A DNA stretch of 64,000 nt from NCBI GenBank assembly GCA_964424075.1, contig CAYRGY010000004.1:58201-122200 (forward strand), written 5' to 3'. Positions 50,040-58,682 of this stretch are shown here, in pieces. Both the position numbers and the translations under genes were made by a program. Under the pieces are notes generated by a model. It worked only from the letters and a program-made list of their open reading frames with translations. It was not told the origin of the DNA and searched no databases. The stretch is from CAYRGY01 sp964424075 (GTDB lineage Bacteria > Patescibacteriota > Gracilibacteria > UBA1369). Numbering within the stretch: position 1 is the stretch's first letter; each line of letters begins with the position of its first letter.

Positions 50040-53000
50040 TTATCTTTTAATAGCAATTTTGACCACAATTCCATCTAATTCTAACTCTCTTTCTTTATCC
50101 CAATCCAAATCTCCTGATTGCTGAATTTCATTAGCTAAAGTTTCCCTAGCAATATAATCAGCAAATTCAGTCACAGCTTCAGAAATTGGGTTTTCTGAAT
50201 GTATATTAACCATAATTCTATCATCTACTTTGTAATCTGCTTCTTTGCGTAATTCCTGAATTTGACGGACAATATCACGAGCATAACCTTCTTTAAGTAA
50301 TTCATCAGTAATTACCGTTTCGAGAATTACTGTAATTCCATTTGCATTTTCTGCATCAATCCCCTCTTCTGACTGATATCCAATCTCAAATTCATCTTTG
50401 CCTAGCTCAAAACCCCCAATTTTAGCGCCGTCATCAGTTAATACGAAATCACCTGCTTTAGCTGCCTGAATAATAATCTGCACATCTTTACCATAGCGAG
50501 GCCCCAAAAGCTTTGCATTAGGTTTAAGCACAGTTTTCACCAAACCTTCGACATTCTCTATCAATTCAATATTTTTGACATTCAATTCTTCCAAAATAAC
50601 CGATTTTTGACCTTCAATTACCGATTTATGCACTGACTGAGGCAAAGCAATCTTGGCAACAGCCAAAGGTTGCCTTACTTTAATTCCAGCCCTATCACGA
50701 ACCGCATGCCCCAACGCAACTATATCCCTGACAATTCCAATTTCTTCATTTAACGACTCATCAATTAATGACTGTCTATATTCTGGCCAATCCGCCAAGT
50801 GTACTGAATCATTTCCACTCAAGTTTTGATAGATTTCTTCACTTAAAAATGGCATAAAAGGTGCAATAAGCTTGGAGAATTCAACCAAAACATGATGCAA
50901 AGTGTGATAAGCTGAGTTCTTATCATCATCACTTTCCGATTTCCAGAAACGACGTCTGCTTCGTCTGATATACCAATTGGAAAGGTTATCAATGAATATG
51001 AGCATTGGTCTGGTAGCTTTCATCATATTATACTCTTCCATTTGCTCAGTAGTTTCCTTGATAAGTGCATGAAGTTCAGACAAAATCCATTTATCCAATG
51101 TATTGTTCGGCTGCGGCACCTCGTTATTAGGCTTCCAACCATCAATATTGGCATAAGTTACAAAAAAACTATAAGTATTCCAGATGGTCAAATTAAACTT
51201 TTTCAATAACTCATCAACAGCCAATTCAGTGAATCTGACACCTTCGCCCACAACTACCGGCGAGTTATACAGGAACATACGCATAGCATCTACTCCCTTT
51301 TGAGCAAAAAGCTGATTGGGATCAACAAAATTTTTCTTCCGTTTAGATAATTTCTCGCCATCCGCTGCTAAAATATGCCCGGTAGAAATAACATTCTCAA
51401 ATGCTGGCTTATCAAACAAAGCAGTTGCCAACACATGCAATGTATAAAACCAACCACGAGTCTGATCTACCGCTTCAATAATAAAATCCGCCGGAAAGTT
51501 ATCTTCAAATAATTCTTTATTTTCAAAAGGATAGTGTAATTGAGCATATGGCATTGAACCACTTTCAAACCAACAGTCAAAGACATCGGGAACACGCCGC
51601 ATCAAATATTTTTCATCAGGCTCATGAACATGATCCGGATGCATAAAGGTAATTTCATCGACTTGTGGCTTATGCAAATCCACCTCTGCTTCTCGCTTTG
51701 GCAATTCTCCACCGGTCAATTCTGCTAATTCTGCAATCGATCCTACACAAATTTGGTCACCATTTTCATTTTCCCAAACTGGAATTGGGCATCCCCAATA
51801 ACGACTTCTTGATACACTCCAATCACGAGCTCCCTCCAACCACTTACCAAATCGTCCTTCTTTTAGATGCGACGGCTGCCAATTAATCTTCTGATTATTA
51901 GCAATCAAACGATCCTTTATTTCAGTTACCTTAATAAACCAGGAAGCCGTTACATAATTTAGAAGAGGAGTATCAGTTCGCCAACAATGTGGATATGAAT
52001 GACGATAATTATGATGCTCAAACAAAAGGCCCTTTTCCTCTAGATATTTTCCAATGTTTTGATCTTGGCCCTTAACATATTTGCCGGCAAAATCATTTAC
52101 TTCAGGCTTAAAATTACCGTTTATCTCCACATGGACAATCGGAGTCATACCATTTTCCTTAACAACATTATAATCATCCTCACCAAAACCTCCGGCAATA
52201 TGCACAATTCCTGTCCCCCCTTCAGTATTGACAAAGTCTCCCTGTAATATGCGAAAATTCTGCTCATCCACTGTTTCAAAATATGGAAAAAGCGGCTTAT
52301 ATCTTTTCCCCAACAACTCAGCTGCTTTAACCTCATCAATTTGTTTAAATTCCTTTTCACCCATCACCGTATCTAACAATTCTTCTGCTAAAATTAGTTT
52401 CTGACCCTCAAAACTTACCTTCACATATTTTATATCCTGATTAATTGCCAAGGCTTGATTCCCGGGCAAAGTCCATGGAGTTGTAGTCCAAGCCAAGATA
52501 AATGTTCCCGGCTCATCCACAAGTTCAAATTTTGCGGTGAGAGTAAAGTCAGTAATATCTTTATAATTCTGGGAAACTTCAAAATTCGAGAGTGGAGTTT
52601 CCAGGGCAGTGGAAATATGCATCGGCTTGTAACCCTTATATACTAGACCTTTATCCCATAACTGTTTAAATACCCACCAAATCGACTCCATATAATCTCG
52701 ATCTAAAGTCGCATAAGCATTTTCCAAATCCACCCAACGTCCCATACGCTCATAGATTTTTTCAAATTCATGAACATATTTGAAAACCGATGAGCGACAG
52801 AGCTCATTAAATTTCTGCACTGAAATTTGCTCAATATCCTTCTTAGTTTGAATATTCTCCTGCTTTTCCACTTCGTTTTCAACCGGCAAACCATGGCAAT
52901 CCCAACCTGCTACTCGAGGAACATAAAAACCTCTCATAGTTTTATAACGTGCCATAGCATCCTTTAATGTAGCTTGCAGCAAATGACCATAGTGAGGCAT

Positions 53001-53156
53001 ACCATTAGCAAAAGGTGGGCCGTCAAAAAAAACTCTCTTCTCCTTTTGACTGTTTTTCTCCAATGATTGCTTAAAAGTGCAATTCTTTCGCCATGCATTG
53101 ACTATTTTAAGCTCCATTTCTGGAAAGCTTTGATTGGGATTAACTGATTGAAACAT
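50040..53156 (-). CDS. ileS: Isoleucyl-tRNA synthetase
   Basis: A 1038-residue class I synthetase of the eukaryote-like long type. The HIGH-type motif is PHYGHL (residues 54-59), after FFDGPPFANG. RVAGWDCHGLPVE, the CP1 editing domain (FILAWTTTPWTLPGNQALAI), KGYKPMHISTALETPLSNFEV and KMSKS-type KLSKR (about residue 600) are present. The C-terminal anticodon region has NWYIRRSRRRFW. No zinc-binding Cys pairs end the protein. Eukaryote-type IleRS is found in several bacteria and can be linked to mupirocin resistance, but this cannot be inferred from sequence. It ends 2 bases after dcd's stop region. Confidence 0.97.
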   Translation of the reverse strand: MFQSVNPNQSFPEMELKIVNAWRKNCTFKQSLEKNSQKEKRVFFDGPPFANGMPHYGHLLQATLKDAMARYKTMRGFYVPRVAGWDCHGLPVENEVEKQENIQTKKDIEQISVQKFNELCRSSVFKYVHEFEKIYERMGRWVDLENAYATLDRDYMESIWWVFKQLWDKGLVYKGYKPMHISTALETPLSNFEVSQNYKDITDFTLTAKFELVDEPGTFILAWTTTPWTLPGNQALAINQDIKYVKVSFEGQKLILAEELLDTVMGEKEFKQIDEVKAAELLGKRYKPLFPYFETVDEQNFRILQGDFVNTEGGTGIVHIAGGFGEDDYNVVKENGMTPIVHVEINGNFKPEVNDFAGKYVKGQDQNIGKYLEEKGLLFEHHNYRHSYPHCWRTDTPLLNYVTASWFIKVTEIKDRLIANNQKINWQPSHLKEGRFGKWLEGARDWSVSRSRYWGCPIPVWENENGDQICVGSIAELAELTGGELPKREAEVDLHKPQVDEITFMHPDHVHEPDEKYLMRRVPDVFDCWFESGSMPYAQLHYPFENKELFEDNFPADFIIEAVDQTRGWFYTLHVLATALFDKPAFENVISTGHILAADGEKLSKRKKNFVDPNQLFAQKGVDAMRMFLYNSPVVVGEGVRFTELAVDELLKKFNLTIWNTYSFFVTYANIDGWKPNNEVPQPNNTLDKWILSELHALIKETTEQMEEYNMMKATRPMLIFIDNLSNWYIRRSRRRFWKSESDDDKNSAYHTLHHVLVEFSKLIAPFMPFLSEEIYQNLSGNDSVHLADWPEYRQSLIDESLNEEIGIVRDIVALGHAVRDRAGIKVRQPLAVAKIALPQSVHKSVIEGQKSVILEELNVKNIELIENVEGLVKTVLKPNAKLLGPRYGKDVQIIIQAAKAGDFVLTDDGAKIGGFELGKDEFEIGYQSEEGIDAENANGITVILETVITDELLKEGYARDIVRQIQELRKEADYKVDDRIMVNIHSENPISEAVTEFADYIARETLANEIQQSGDLDWDKERELELDGIVVKIAIKR

Positions 53157-53158
53157 AA

Positions 53159-53809
53159 TTATTGATTTATCTTGGTTTTAATATCTGCCTCCTGTGCTTC
53201 ATTAAGACCCTTAGCAACCCTGGAAGTATCAAATTCCGGATCTACCGCCAAACGACTTTCTTCCGGCAATACCTGGCTCTGATATTTAGATGTCGCTTTT
53301 TTATAGTAAGGAGTCTCAGCGGATTGCTTCATATACTCAAAGGCAAACTGTCCAATACGCATACCCGGATAAAGTGCCACCGGCATACGATTCAAGTTTG
53401 ATATCTCCAAAGTTATTGTACCTTCGAAACCCGGATCTATAAATCCAGCAGTGGAATGTATTATAATGCCCAATCGGCCGATCGAACTTCGGCCTTCACA
53501 ACGAGCCACTAAATAATCAGGAATCTTAATTTTTTCCATTGTTACACCAAGAATAAATTCCCCGGGCTGGACAATATAGGGTACATTCGAATCATCAATT
53601 GTAATTAACTTGGTTGCCCCAACCAATGAATCAGGATTAGTAGGATCCAGTATCGCATGCTTTTTATGATCATAGACCTTAAAGTGCTTTCCTAAACGAA
53701 AATCCATTGATGCACAGTATATGTGATCAGCATGCTTGCCATCTTCAGATTCAATGCCAATTTCGCCCTTGGCGATCAAATCTTTTATTTCGGCATCAGA
53801 AAGTATCAT
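53159..53809 (-). CDS. dcd: dCTP deaminase
   Basis: A 216-residue trimeric dCTP deaminase, which turns dCTP into dUTP for thymidylate synthesis. Diagnostic motifs: CEGRSSIGRLGI (about residues 114-125) and HSTAGFIDPGFEGTITLEISN (about 129-149) with the catalytic Glu. MDFRLG near 31 and FILGVTMEKI also match. It is about 20 residues longer than E. coli Dcd. The C-terminal tail ends with acidic and Gln-rich residues. The bifunctional Dcd-Dut form cannot be excluded. It is 2 bases upstream of ileS and should be the first gene of that operon. Confidence 0.93.
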   Translation of the reverse strand: MILSDAEIKDLIAKGEIGIESEDGKHADHIYCASMDFRLGKHFKVYDHKKHAILDPTNPDSLVGATKLITIDDSNVPYIVQPGEFILGVTMEKIKIPDYLVARCEGRSSIGRLGIIIHSTAGFIDPGFEGTITLEISNLNRMPVALYPGMRIGQFAFEYMKQSAETPYYKKATSKYQSQVLPEESRLAVDPEFDTSRVAKGLNEAQEADIKTKINQ

Positions 53810-54059
53810 AGTTTGCTGTTATTTTGTTGCGCTGAATATAGCAATATCTGGCCATAAGCTCACCCAAAAATAGTTGACTAATGCCAATCTCCTGTTGTGA
53901 TTACATCTCGCTAAACAGTCATTCATGAAGTATACGGACAATCCAATAAAAATTGCAAATTGCATCAAACGCCGGAACTTGTTCAAGACAAAATAAAAAA
54001 AAGCATATATTCCGAAGCTACAATTGTCGCAATTCTGAGAACTAAATACTTGCAATAAA
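53810..54059. other. Gap between dcd and tRNA-Val, no supported gene
   Basis: A 250-base AT-rich stretch. One minus-strand frame (54055-53819, 78 codons) fills it, but the product shows no signal, clean membrane helix or family motif, and the frame has no RBS. I see no convincing gene, riboswitch or terminator. Confidence 0.5.
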
Positions 54060-54135
54060 TGGTGGGCGCTGAGAGGCTCGAACTCCCGACCTCCTCGGTG
54101 TAAACGAGATGCTCTACCAACTGAGCTAAGCGCCC
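54060..54135 (-). tRNA. tRNA-Val (anticodon UAC)
   Basis: A full cloverleaf on the minus strand. Acceptor GGGCGCT pairs with AGCGCCC. The D arm is AGCTCAGTTGGTAGAGC. The anticodon stem TCTCG/CGAGG allows one G-U and encloses TTTACAC, giving anticodon TAC. The T arm contains GTTCGAGCC. The 3' CCA is encoded at 54062-54060. Confidence 0.96.
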
Positions 54136-54154
54136 TTTACATAATAGCGGAGCG

Positions 54155-54183
54155 AATTTAGCATACGGTATCACCAATTTCAA
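54155..54183 (-). promoter_or_regulatory. Promoter for tRNA-Val
   Basis: On the minus strand TTGAAA (54183-54178), a 17-base spacer, then TAAATT (54160-54155). It would start transcription 10-15 bases before the tRNA 5' end at 54135. Confidence 0.5.
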
Positions 54184-54201
54184 GCGATTTTCACGAAAGA
54201 C

Positions 54202-54229
54202 TTGCGGAATACAAAGAAATAACTAAAAT
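54202..54229 (+). promoter_or_regulatory. Promoter for tRNA-Leu(GAG)
   Basis: TTGCGG (54202-54207), a 16-base spacer and TAAAAT (54224-54229), ending 10 bases before the tRNA at 54240. The minus-strand tRNA-Val promoter lies about 20 bases away, facing outward. Confidence 0.5.
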
Positions 54230-54239
54230 GAACTGGCAT

Positions 54240-54326
54240 GCGCAAGTGGCGGAACTGGTAGACGCGCTACCTTGAGGGGGTAGTGGCCGCAAGGCCGTGG
54301 AGGTTCAAGTCCTCTCTTGCGCACCA
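54240..54326 (+). tRNA. tRNA-Leu (anticodon GAG)
   Basis: Acceptor GCGCAAG pairs with CTTGCGC. The anticodon stem CTACC/GGTAG encloses TTGAGGG, giving anticodon GAG (reads CUC and CUU). The long class II variable arm TGGCCGCAAGGCCGT forms its own stem, and the T arm contains GTTCAAGTC. The 3' CCA is encoded. It is a second leucine isoacceptor besides the CAA tRNA at 14878. Confidence 0.96.
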
Positions 54327-54359
54327 CAGTTCAAATGCCTTCCGAAAGCTGACCGACCT

Positions 54360-55526
54360 CTATATTATACCTTCGATTTTTACAACTTCCCCTTCTCTAT
54401 AAACCTTCATAGAGATTCGTTCTCCCTTGGATTTTAAACGTAAAATTCTGCTAAATTGATTCCGATCAAAAATAACCTGACCATCAATCTCAACAATTAC
54501 ATCTCCTGAAAGAAGACCTAATGCATTAGCTATTTCATCTTTAGTAACAGCCTCAAAAATTGGCTCATCTTTTTGCAAACCCGAAATAAGGTACGCACCG
54601 GAATTAATCTCAAATCCCAATAAGGATTTCAGCTCCTTATCAATCATTACATAGTTCATTCCCCAATCCAAAACTTGTAATGACTTTTTCGACTGCAATT
54701 TAGCCAAGTCAGACTTTATAATATTCGCTGAAACTATTTCTTCATCAACTATTAGTCCAATCAACTGCCCTCCCATATTTAAAAGCGCGCTACTTGTAAA
54801 TTTTGGCAAATCTAACTCAAAACCGGCATAAGTACTATCAGCATCGATAATACCTTGCAAATGAGGTTCACCAACGCCGATAATTAAATTCTGAGCTAAG
54901 ATAAAACTGTTTTCTGCACCTGTATATACCAGTTCAACGACTTTTTGCCCTGAAATTAAATCATCTAAATTACCAAATCCAATGGGTTTGTAAGTCAAAA
55001 CCTCAAACTCTTGCTCATTTTCCAAAATATTCAAATAAACGAGTCCATGTCTTGTGTTAGTATCAACCAATTCAATTGCATAAGTATTTCCATTTAAAAG
55101 CAAGAAGTATTCACCCCAGTTGATTTCCTCTCTTGCTGCTGACACTACCAATCCGTCACCACTAAGAATTATTGCCTGTTTCAAGTCATATCGACACTCA
55201 TCAGGCGCGAATAGTTTTAAACACTGCTCTTCTGACACAGCACCGGTCCGTAAAAACTTTTCGTAATCTGCTTGAGCAATAATACCGACAACTGAATCAG
55301 CCACTTTTTCATTCATATCAATTAAAGCTGATTCCTCAACGTAAACTGTCCTTTCTGTAATTCGCTCTAAAAGATTAAATGTATCCCCCTTAATCAAAAA
55401 ATCAAAAGTTAGGAAAAAAGCTAAAACTCCTCCCAGTAGTCCAAAAATTGATCCTAGCAAAACTGATACAATCAGCCTTCCCAATGAAAATTTCTTTTGT
55501 TTCATAGCAAATTTAAATTTGTGCAC
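54360..55526 (-). CDS. Degenerate HtrA/DegP-like protein: protease fold without catalytic triad, plus PDZ
   Basis: A 388-residue protein with an N-terminal membrane helix (about residues 18-43), a trypsin-like fold (about 70-290) and a C-terminal PDZ domain (about 300-388; GLLSGDVIVEIDGQVIFDRNQF). The three catalytic positions of DegP-type proteases appear lost. Where the NNHVV histidine belongs, LSGDGLVVSAAREE (residues 121-134) stands. RHGLVYL (159-165) replaces the RSDIALI aspartate. KFTSSAL (242-248) replaces GNSGGAL, with Thr at the serine position. NMGGQLIGLIV still follows. It may bind or sense misfolded or signal peptides without cutting. It lies 34 bases downstream of the SpoIIE phosphatase gene. 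Confidence 0.82.
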   Translation of the reverse strand: MHKFKFAMKQKKFSLGRLIVSVLLGSIFGLLGGVLAFFLTFDFLIKGDTFNLLERITERTVYVEESALIDMNEKVADSVVGIIAQADYEKFLRTGAVSEEQCLKLFAPDECRYDLKQAIILSGDGLVVSAAREEINWGEYFLLLNGNTYAIELVDTNTRHGLVYLNILENEQEFEVLTYKPIGFGNLDDLISGQKVVELVYTGAENSFILAQNLIIGVGEPHLQGIIDADSTYAGFELDLPKFTSSALLNMGGQLIGLIVDEEIVSANIIKSDLAKLQSKKSLQVLDWGMNYVMIDKELKSLLGFEINSGAYLISGLQKDEPIFEAVTKDEIANALGLLSGDVIVEIDGQVIFDRNQFSRILRLKSKGERISMKVYREGEVVKIEGII

Positions 55527-55560
55527 TGCTTAAATACCAGATCTTACTATAAAACTCCAG

Positions 55561-57135
55561 CTATTTACGCTTAATGACAATAGTGGTGATATCATCCATT
55601 TGTTTAAAACCAGATCGAAATGTATGAACATCAGCTAAAAGTGCATTTCTAATAGCCAGACTTGTATCAAATTTACTGTATTGCTTAACAATTTGCATAA
55701 ATCTTTCCATTCCATACATTTCCTTTTCGCTTTTCCATGCTTCCGGGATTCCGTCAGAATATAGTACTAAAACATCACCTGGTTGATAGTTGATCTCTCT
55801 TACAGTTAAAGTATTGGCAATATCCCTTACCATTCCCAGTGCCAAACCACCGGCCGGAAGAAGCACTACCCGATCTTCAGCAGCAATATAATGTATTATT
55901 TGCTCATGTCCGGCGCTGACATAATGCATCTTATTAGATAATGCATCCCATTTAAGCAGAACCAAGGTTAGAAACATCGAAGCTGTAGTCTTCATTTTGA
56001 TCACTTCATTAACAATTGCCAAGATTTCATCCATAGGTTTTTGGCCCACATAGGTATAAAAAAGCGCATTAGCAATAGAGACAACAATACCTGAAGGAAC
56101 CCCATGACCGGTCACGTCACCAAGATAGAACATCAAATTATTCTCATCTATCGGCAAGAAATCATAACAGTCTCCACCAATCTCTTCCGCAGGTATCAGA
56201 CCGGCACATATATCAATTCCTTTCATTAAAGGTATAGTTTTGGGAATTATTTGAGATTGAATTTGTTTTGCCAACTCTAGCTCCTTCCCAACTCTTTCTT
56301 TATAAACAAGCGCTTTAGTACTTTCCTGCAAATCTGCCGCCATCTTATTAAAACTTTCAGCCAATAAATGAATTTCGTCCTTGGTTTTAACATGAACACG
56401 ATGAGATAAATTACCTGTAGCTAAAATATCAACTCCTTTCTTGAGTATCTGCAAAGGTTTAGTGATAGTAGATCCAAAAAAGATTGCTAACAATACACCA
56501 ATACCAACACCAAACACTGCCAATAGTAAAATTCTGAATTGTGTAGCTGCAATTCTGGCTTGCAAAGCCTCATATGTAACACCATAAACTACAGCAAGCT
56601 CATTCGCTACAGGATTAACTACATAATCAATACGCTGGTCCAACTTCAGTTCCTGTATTGGGTTTTCCTCAAAATCTACAGTTAGATATTGGGCAGCCTC
56701 ATTCTTTTTGAAATAAGCAAACTCATTCAAGCCTGAAAGACGAACCGACAAATTCTGTGACTTAACCGCCTCCAGCAACGCCTGATCTTCAACTGTACGG
56801 GGAGAACCTTTATATTGAGCTTCCTGCTCTTCGCGAGAATCATATAAAACTTCTCCTTCATAATTCAAAATCTGTATCCAATCAATATCTTCATTCTTAG
56901 CAAATAATTCATTAATTTCACGATTAAAATAAACAAAGCTTTTCGGAATTAAAAATAACTTATAATCATTAACAATTTGATCAGCAGTTAGCTCAGCATA
57001 AGACCTAGAATTGATGAATATATCATTAGTGAAATTACGACTTTGCTCTCTGACTTGCAAAAATGCACCTACAGTCAATAACACTAAAATAAAGAGTGAA
57101 ATAGCAAGGATGAGTTTTGACTTTAGTGACTTCAT
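55561..57135 (-). CDS. Membrane sensor with HAMP and SpoIIE/RsbU-type PP2C phosphatase
   Basis: A 524-residue protein with two membrane helices (about residues 7-26 and 202-225) enclosing an extracytoplasmic sensor domain, then a HAMP domain (about 225-278; ITKPLQILKKGVDILATGNLSHRV), a short coiled linker, and a PP2C SpoIIE domain (about 306-524). The metal-binding motifs GGDCYDFLP, YLGDVTGHGVPSG, VLYSDGIPEA and MDDITTIVI are intact, so it should be an active phosphatase. Enzymes like RsbU dephosphorylate STAS antagonists, releasing a sigma factor. Candidate substrates are the STAS proteins at 209 and 3481. Its start overlaps the stop of the upstream solute-binding gene by 4 bases (ATGA), so a binding protein and phosphatase are made together. 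Confidence 0.92.
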   Translation of the reverse strand: MKSLKSKLILAISLFILVLLTVGAFLQVREQSRNFTNDIFINSRSYAELTADQIVNDYKLFLIPKSFVYFNREINELFAKNEDIDWIQILNYEGEVLYDSREEQEAQYKGSPRTVEDQALLEAVKSQNLSVRLSGLNEFAYFKKNEAAQYLTVDFEENPIQELKLDQRIDYVVNPVANELAVVYGVTYEALQARIAATQFRILLLAVFGVGIGVLLAIFFGSTITKPLQILKKGVDILATGNLSHRVHVKTKDEIHLLAESFNKMAADLQESTKALVYKERVGKELELAKQIQSQIIPKTIPLMKGIDICAGLIPAEEIGGDCYDFLPIDENNLMFYLGDVTGHGVPSGIVVSIANALFYTYVGQKPMDEILAIVNEVIKMKTTASMFLTLVLLKWDALSNKMHYVSAGHEQIIHYIAAEDRVVLLPAGGLALGMVRDIANTLTVREINYQPGDVLVLYSDGIPEAWKSEKEMYGMERFMQIVKQYSKFDTSLAIRNALLADVHTFRSGFKQMDDITTIVIKRK

Positions 57136-58649
57136 AGTCTGTTTAAGGATAAATCTGACGGATAAATCGCCCCATCTACTCTAGGTTCAAAAAATAAATC
57201 TTGATCAAATGCATAAAGCAAATCAGTCTCGAATAACGGGACTCCAATCATATCATCCTCAACTATGATTCTCATAGCTTCCTGTAAATCTTCAAGCCTC
57301 TCCTCAATATTAAAATTACTTTTACTTCTTTCAATTAGATCATCCACCACCTGATTACTATAAGCAGCGCCATTAAATTCGCCGTCACTATCAATCACAG
57401 ATTCCAAAAATGATATTGCATCCCCCAGCTCACTTCTCCATCCCAAAAAGTAAAATTCCATATCTGCTTTCTCAATTTTTTGCTGTAGCTCAACAGCGGA
57501 TATCGGATTTAAATTTACATTTAAACCAATTTCCCTCAATTCTTCCTGTACAAATTCTCCCATTAATCCCAAACTATCCGGATAATAGAAATCGACATCG
57601 ATTGTTTGAAAAGTCGGACTAAGCTTTTGAACCTGAGCTTCTGCAAAAGCTTTATCTAGTTGTGGCTCCGTAATCTCAGGATTGTACCCAAAAACTCCAC
57701 TACTTACGAATTGGCTTTCTGTTTCAGCATATCCATCTGCTAACTCCAAAAACTTCTCTCGATTAATCCCTTTAACAATTGCCTCACGAATCTGCTTTTT
57801 ACCAAAAACCCTATCATCAAAGTTGAACATTAAAAAACCAACTTCCAAGCTAGGAATTGAGGCTATTTTAACTTTCTCATATTGCAAATCTCTCATAGCA
57901 TCAGGTGGAACTGCTGCTAAAAACTGAATCTCTCCTTTAAGAAGCGCATCTATTCGCGCTTGTTTATCCGGCAAAGCAAGAATTCTGACAATTGCAATAT
58001 CTGCCATATTACCCCAATAATCAGAACTAAACTCCAAAGTTAACTCATCCAAGTTTTCAACTTGGGAAATTAAATATTTACCTGTTCCATTAGGCCGTTC
58101 AAAATCATTAAAACTCTCAGGCACAATAGGAATTTGAGCTAGTTTTTGTAACAATAATGGATCCGATGTTTTGGTGGTAACAATAACTTTATTTTCTTTA
58201 CTTTCAATTTTTTCAATTGAACCTGTAATGCCACTTAATTGGCTACTGCGTGCAAACTCTAAACTATAAATCACATCATCAACCTGCAAATCAGTCCCAT
58301 CGTGGAAACGCACATCCGGACGTATTATAAACTCCCAAGTTTTTTCGTCTAAAATCCCCCAAGTTAAAGCCAAAGCAGGCTCAACGTTCAAATCTCGATC
58401 AATTTTCACCAAACCCTCATAAACATCATATAATCTATTGCGAACAGTTTTATTGGTTGTAAAAGGATTCAAATCCTGCGGTGCGAAAAAATAAGCAATA
58501 GCAATTTCTCCTTTTGGCTGTAACTCAGTCCCGCTAAAAATATTATTGTACAAACCGCCAACTTCACGCTCAAAAAAAAGCAATCCGCCGGACAAAGCTA
58601 CTACGGAAACCAACAGACTTACGCTAATTTTTTGCCAAATATGATACAC
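57132..58649 (-). CDS. Family 5 solute-binding protein, membrane-anchored, coupled to a SpoIIE phosphatase
   Basis: A 505-residue DppA/OppA-type protein: IAYFFAPQDLNPFTTNKTVRNRLYDVYEGLVKIDRDL, the conserved FHDGTDLQVDDVIYSLEF (about residues 115-132), GTGKYLIS, QIREAIVKGINREKFLELA. The N-terminus has a hydrophobic helix (about 8-26) and no lipobox. It lacks neighbouring ABC permease genes and overlaps the SpoIIE phosphatase gene by 4 bases. That context suggests the protein presents a ligand to the sensor domain of the phosphatase rather than feeding a transporter; this is inference. It is related to, but clearly diverged from, the protein at 48067-49767. Confidence 0.85.
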   Translation of the reverse strand: MYHIWQKISVSLLVSVVALSGGLLFFEREVGGLYNNIFSGTELQPKGEIAIAYFFAPQDLNPFTTNKTVRNRLYDVYEGLVKIDRDLNVEPALALTWGILDEKTWEFIIRPDVRFHDGTDLQVDDVIYSLEFARSSQLSGITGSIEKIESKENKVIVTTKTSDPLLLQKLAQIPIVPESFNDFERPNGTGKYLISQVENLDELTLEFSSDYWGNMADIAIVRILALPDKQARIDALLKGEIQFLAAVPPDAMRDLQYEKVKIASIPSLEVGFLMFNFDDRVFGKKQIREAIVKGINREKFLELADGYAETESQFVSSGVFGYNPEITEPQLDKAFAEAQVQKLSPTFQTIDVDFYYPDSLGLMGEFVQEELREIGLNVNLNPISAVELQQKIEKADMEFYFLGWRSELGDAISFLESVIDSDGEFNGAAYSNQVVDDLIERSKSNFNIEERLEDLQEAMRIIVEDDMIGVPLFETDLLYAFDQDLFFEPRVDGAIYPSDLSLNRL

Positions 58650-58682
58650 AGGGCTCAGTTATTTCCCTCCATTATACCATAT

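Noticed and set aside
53819..54055. 78-codon frame between dcd and tRNA-Val
   Set aside because: No motif, clean membrane helix or ribosome-binding site; the frame fits a chance opening in AT-rich DNA, so only the gap is recorded.
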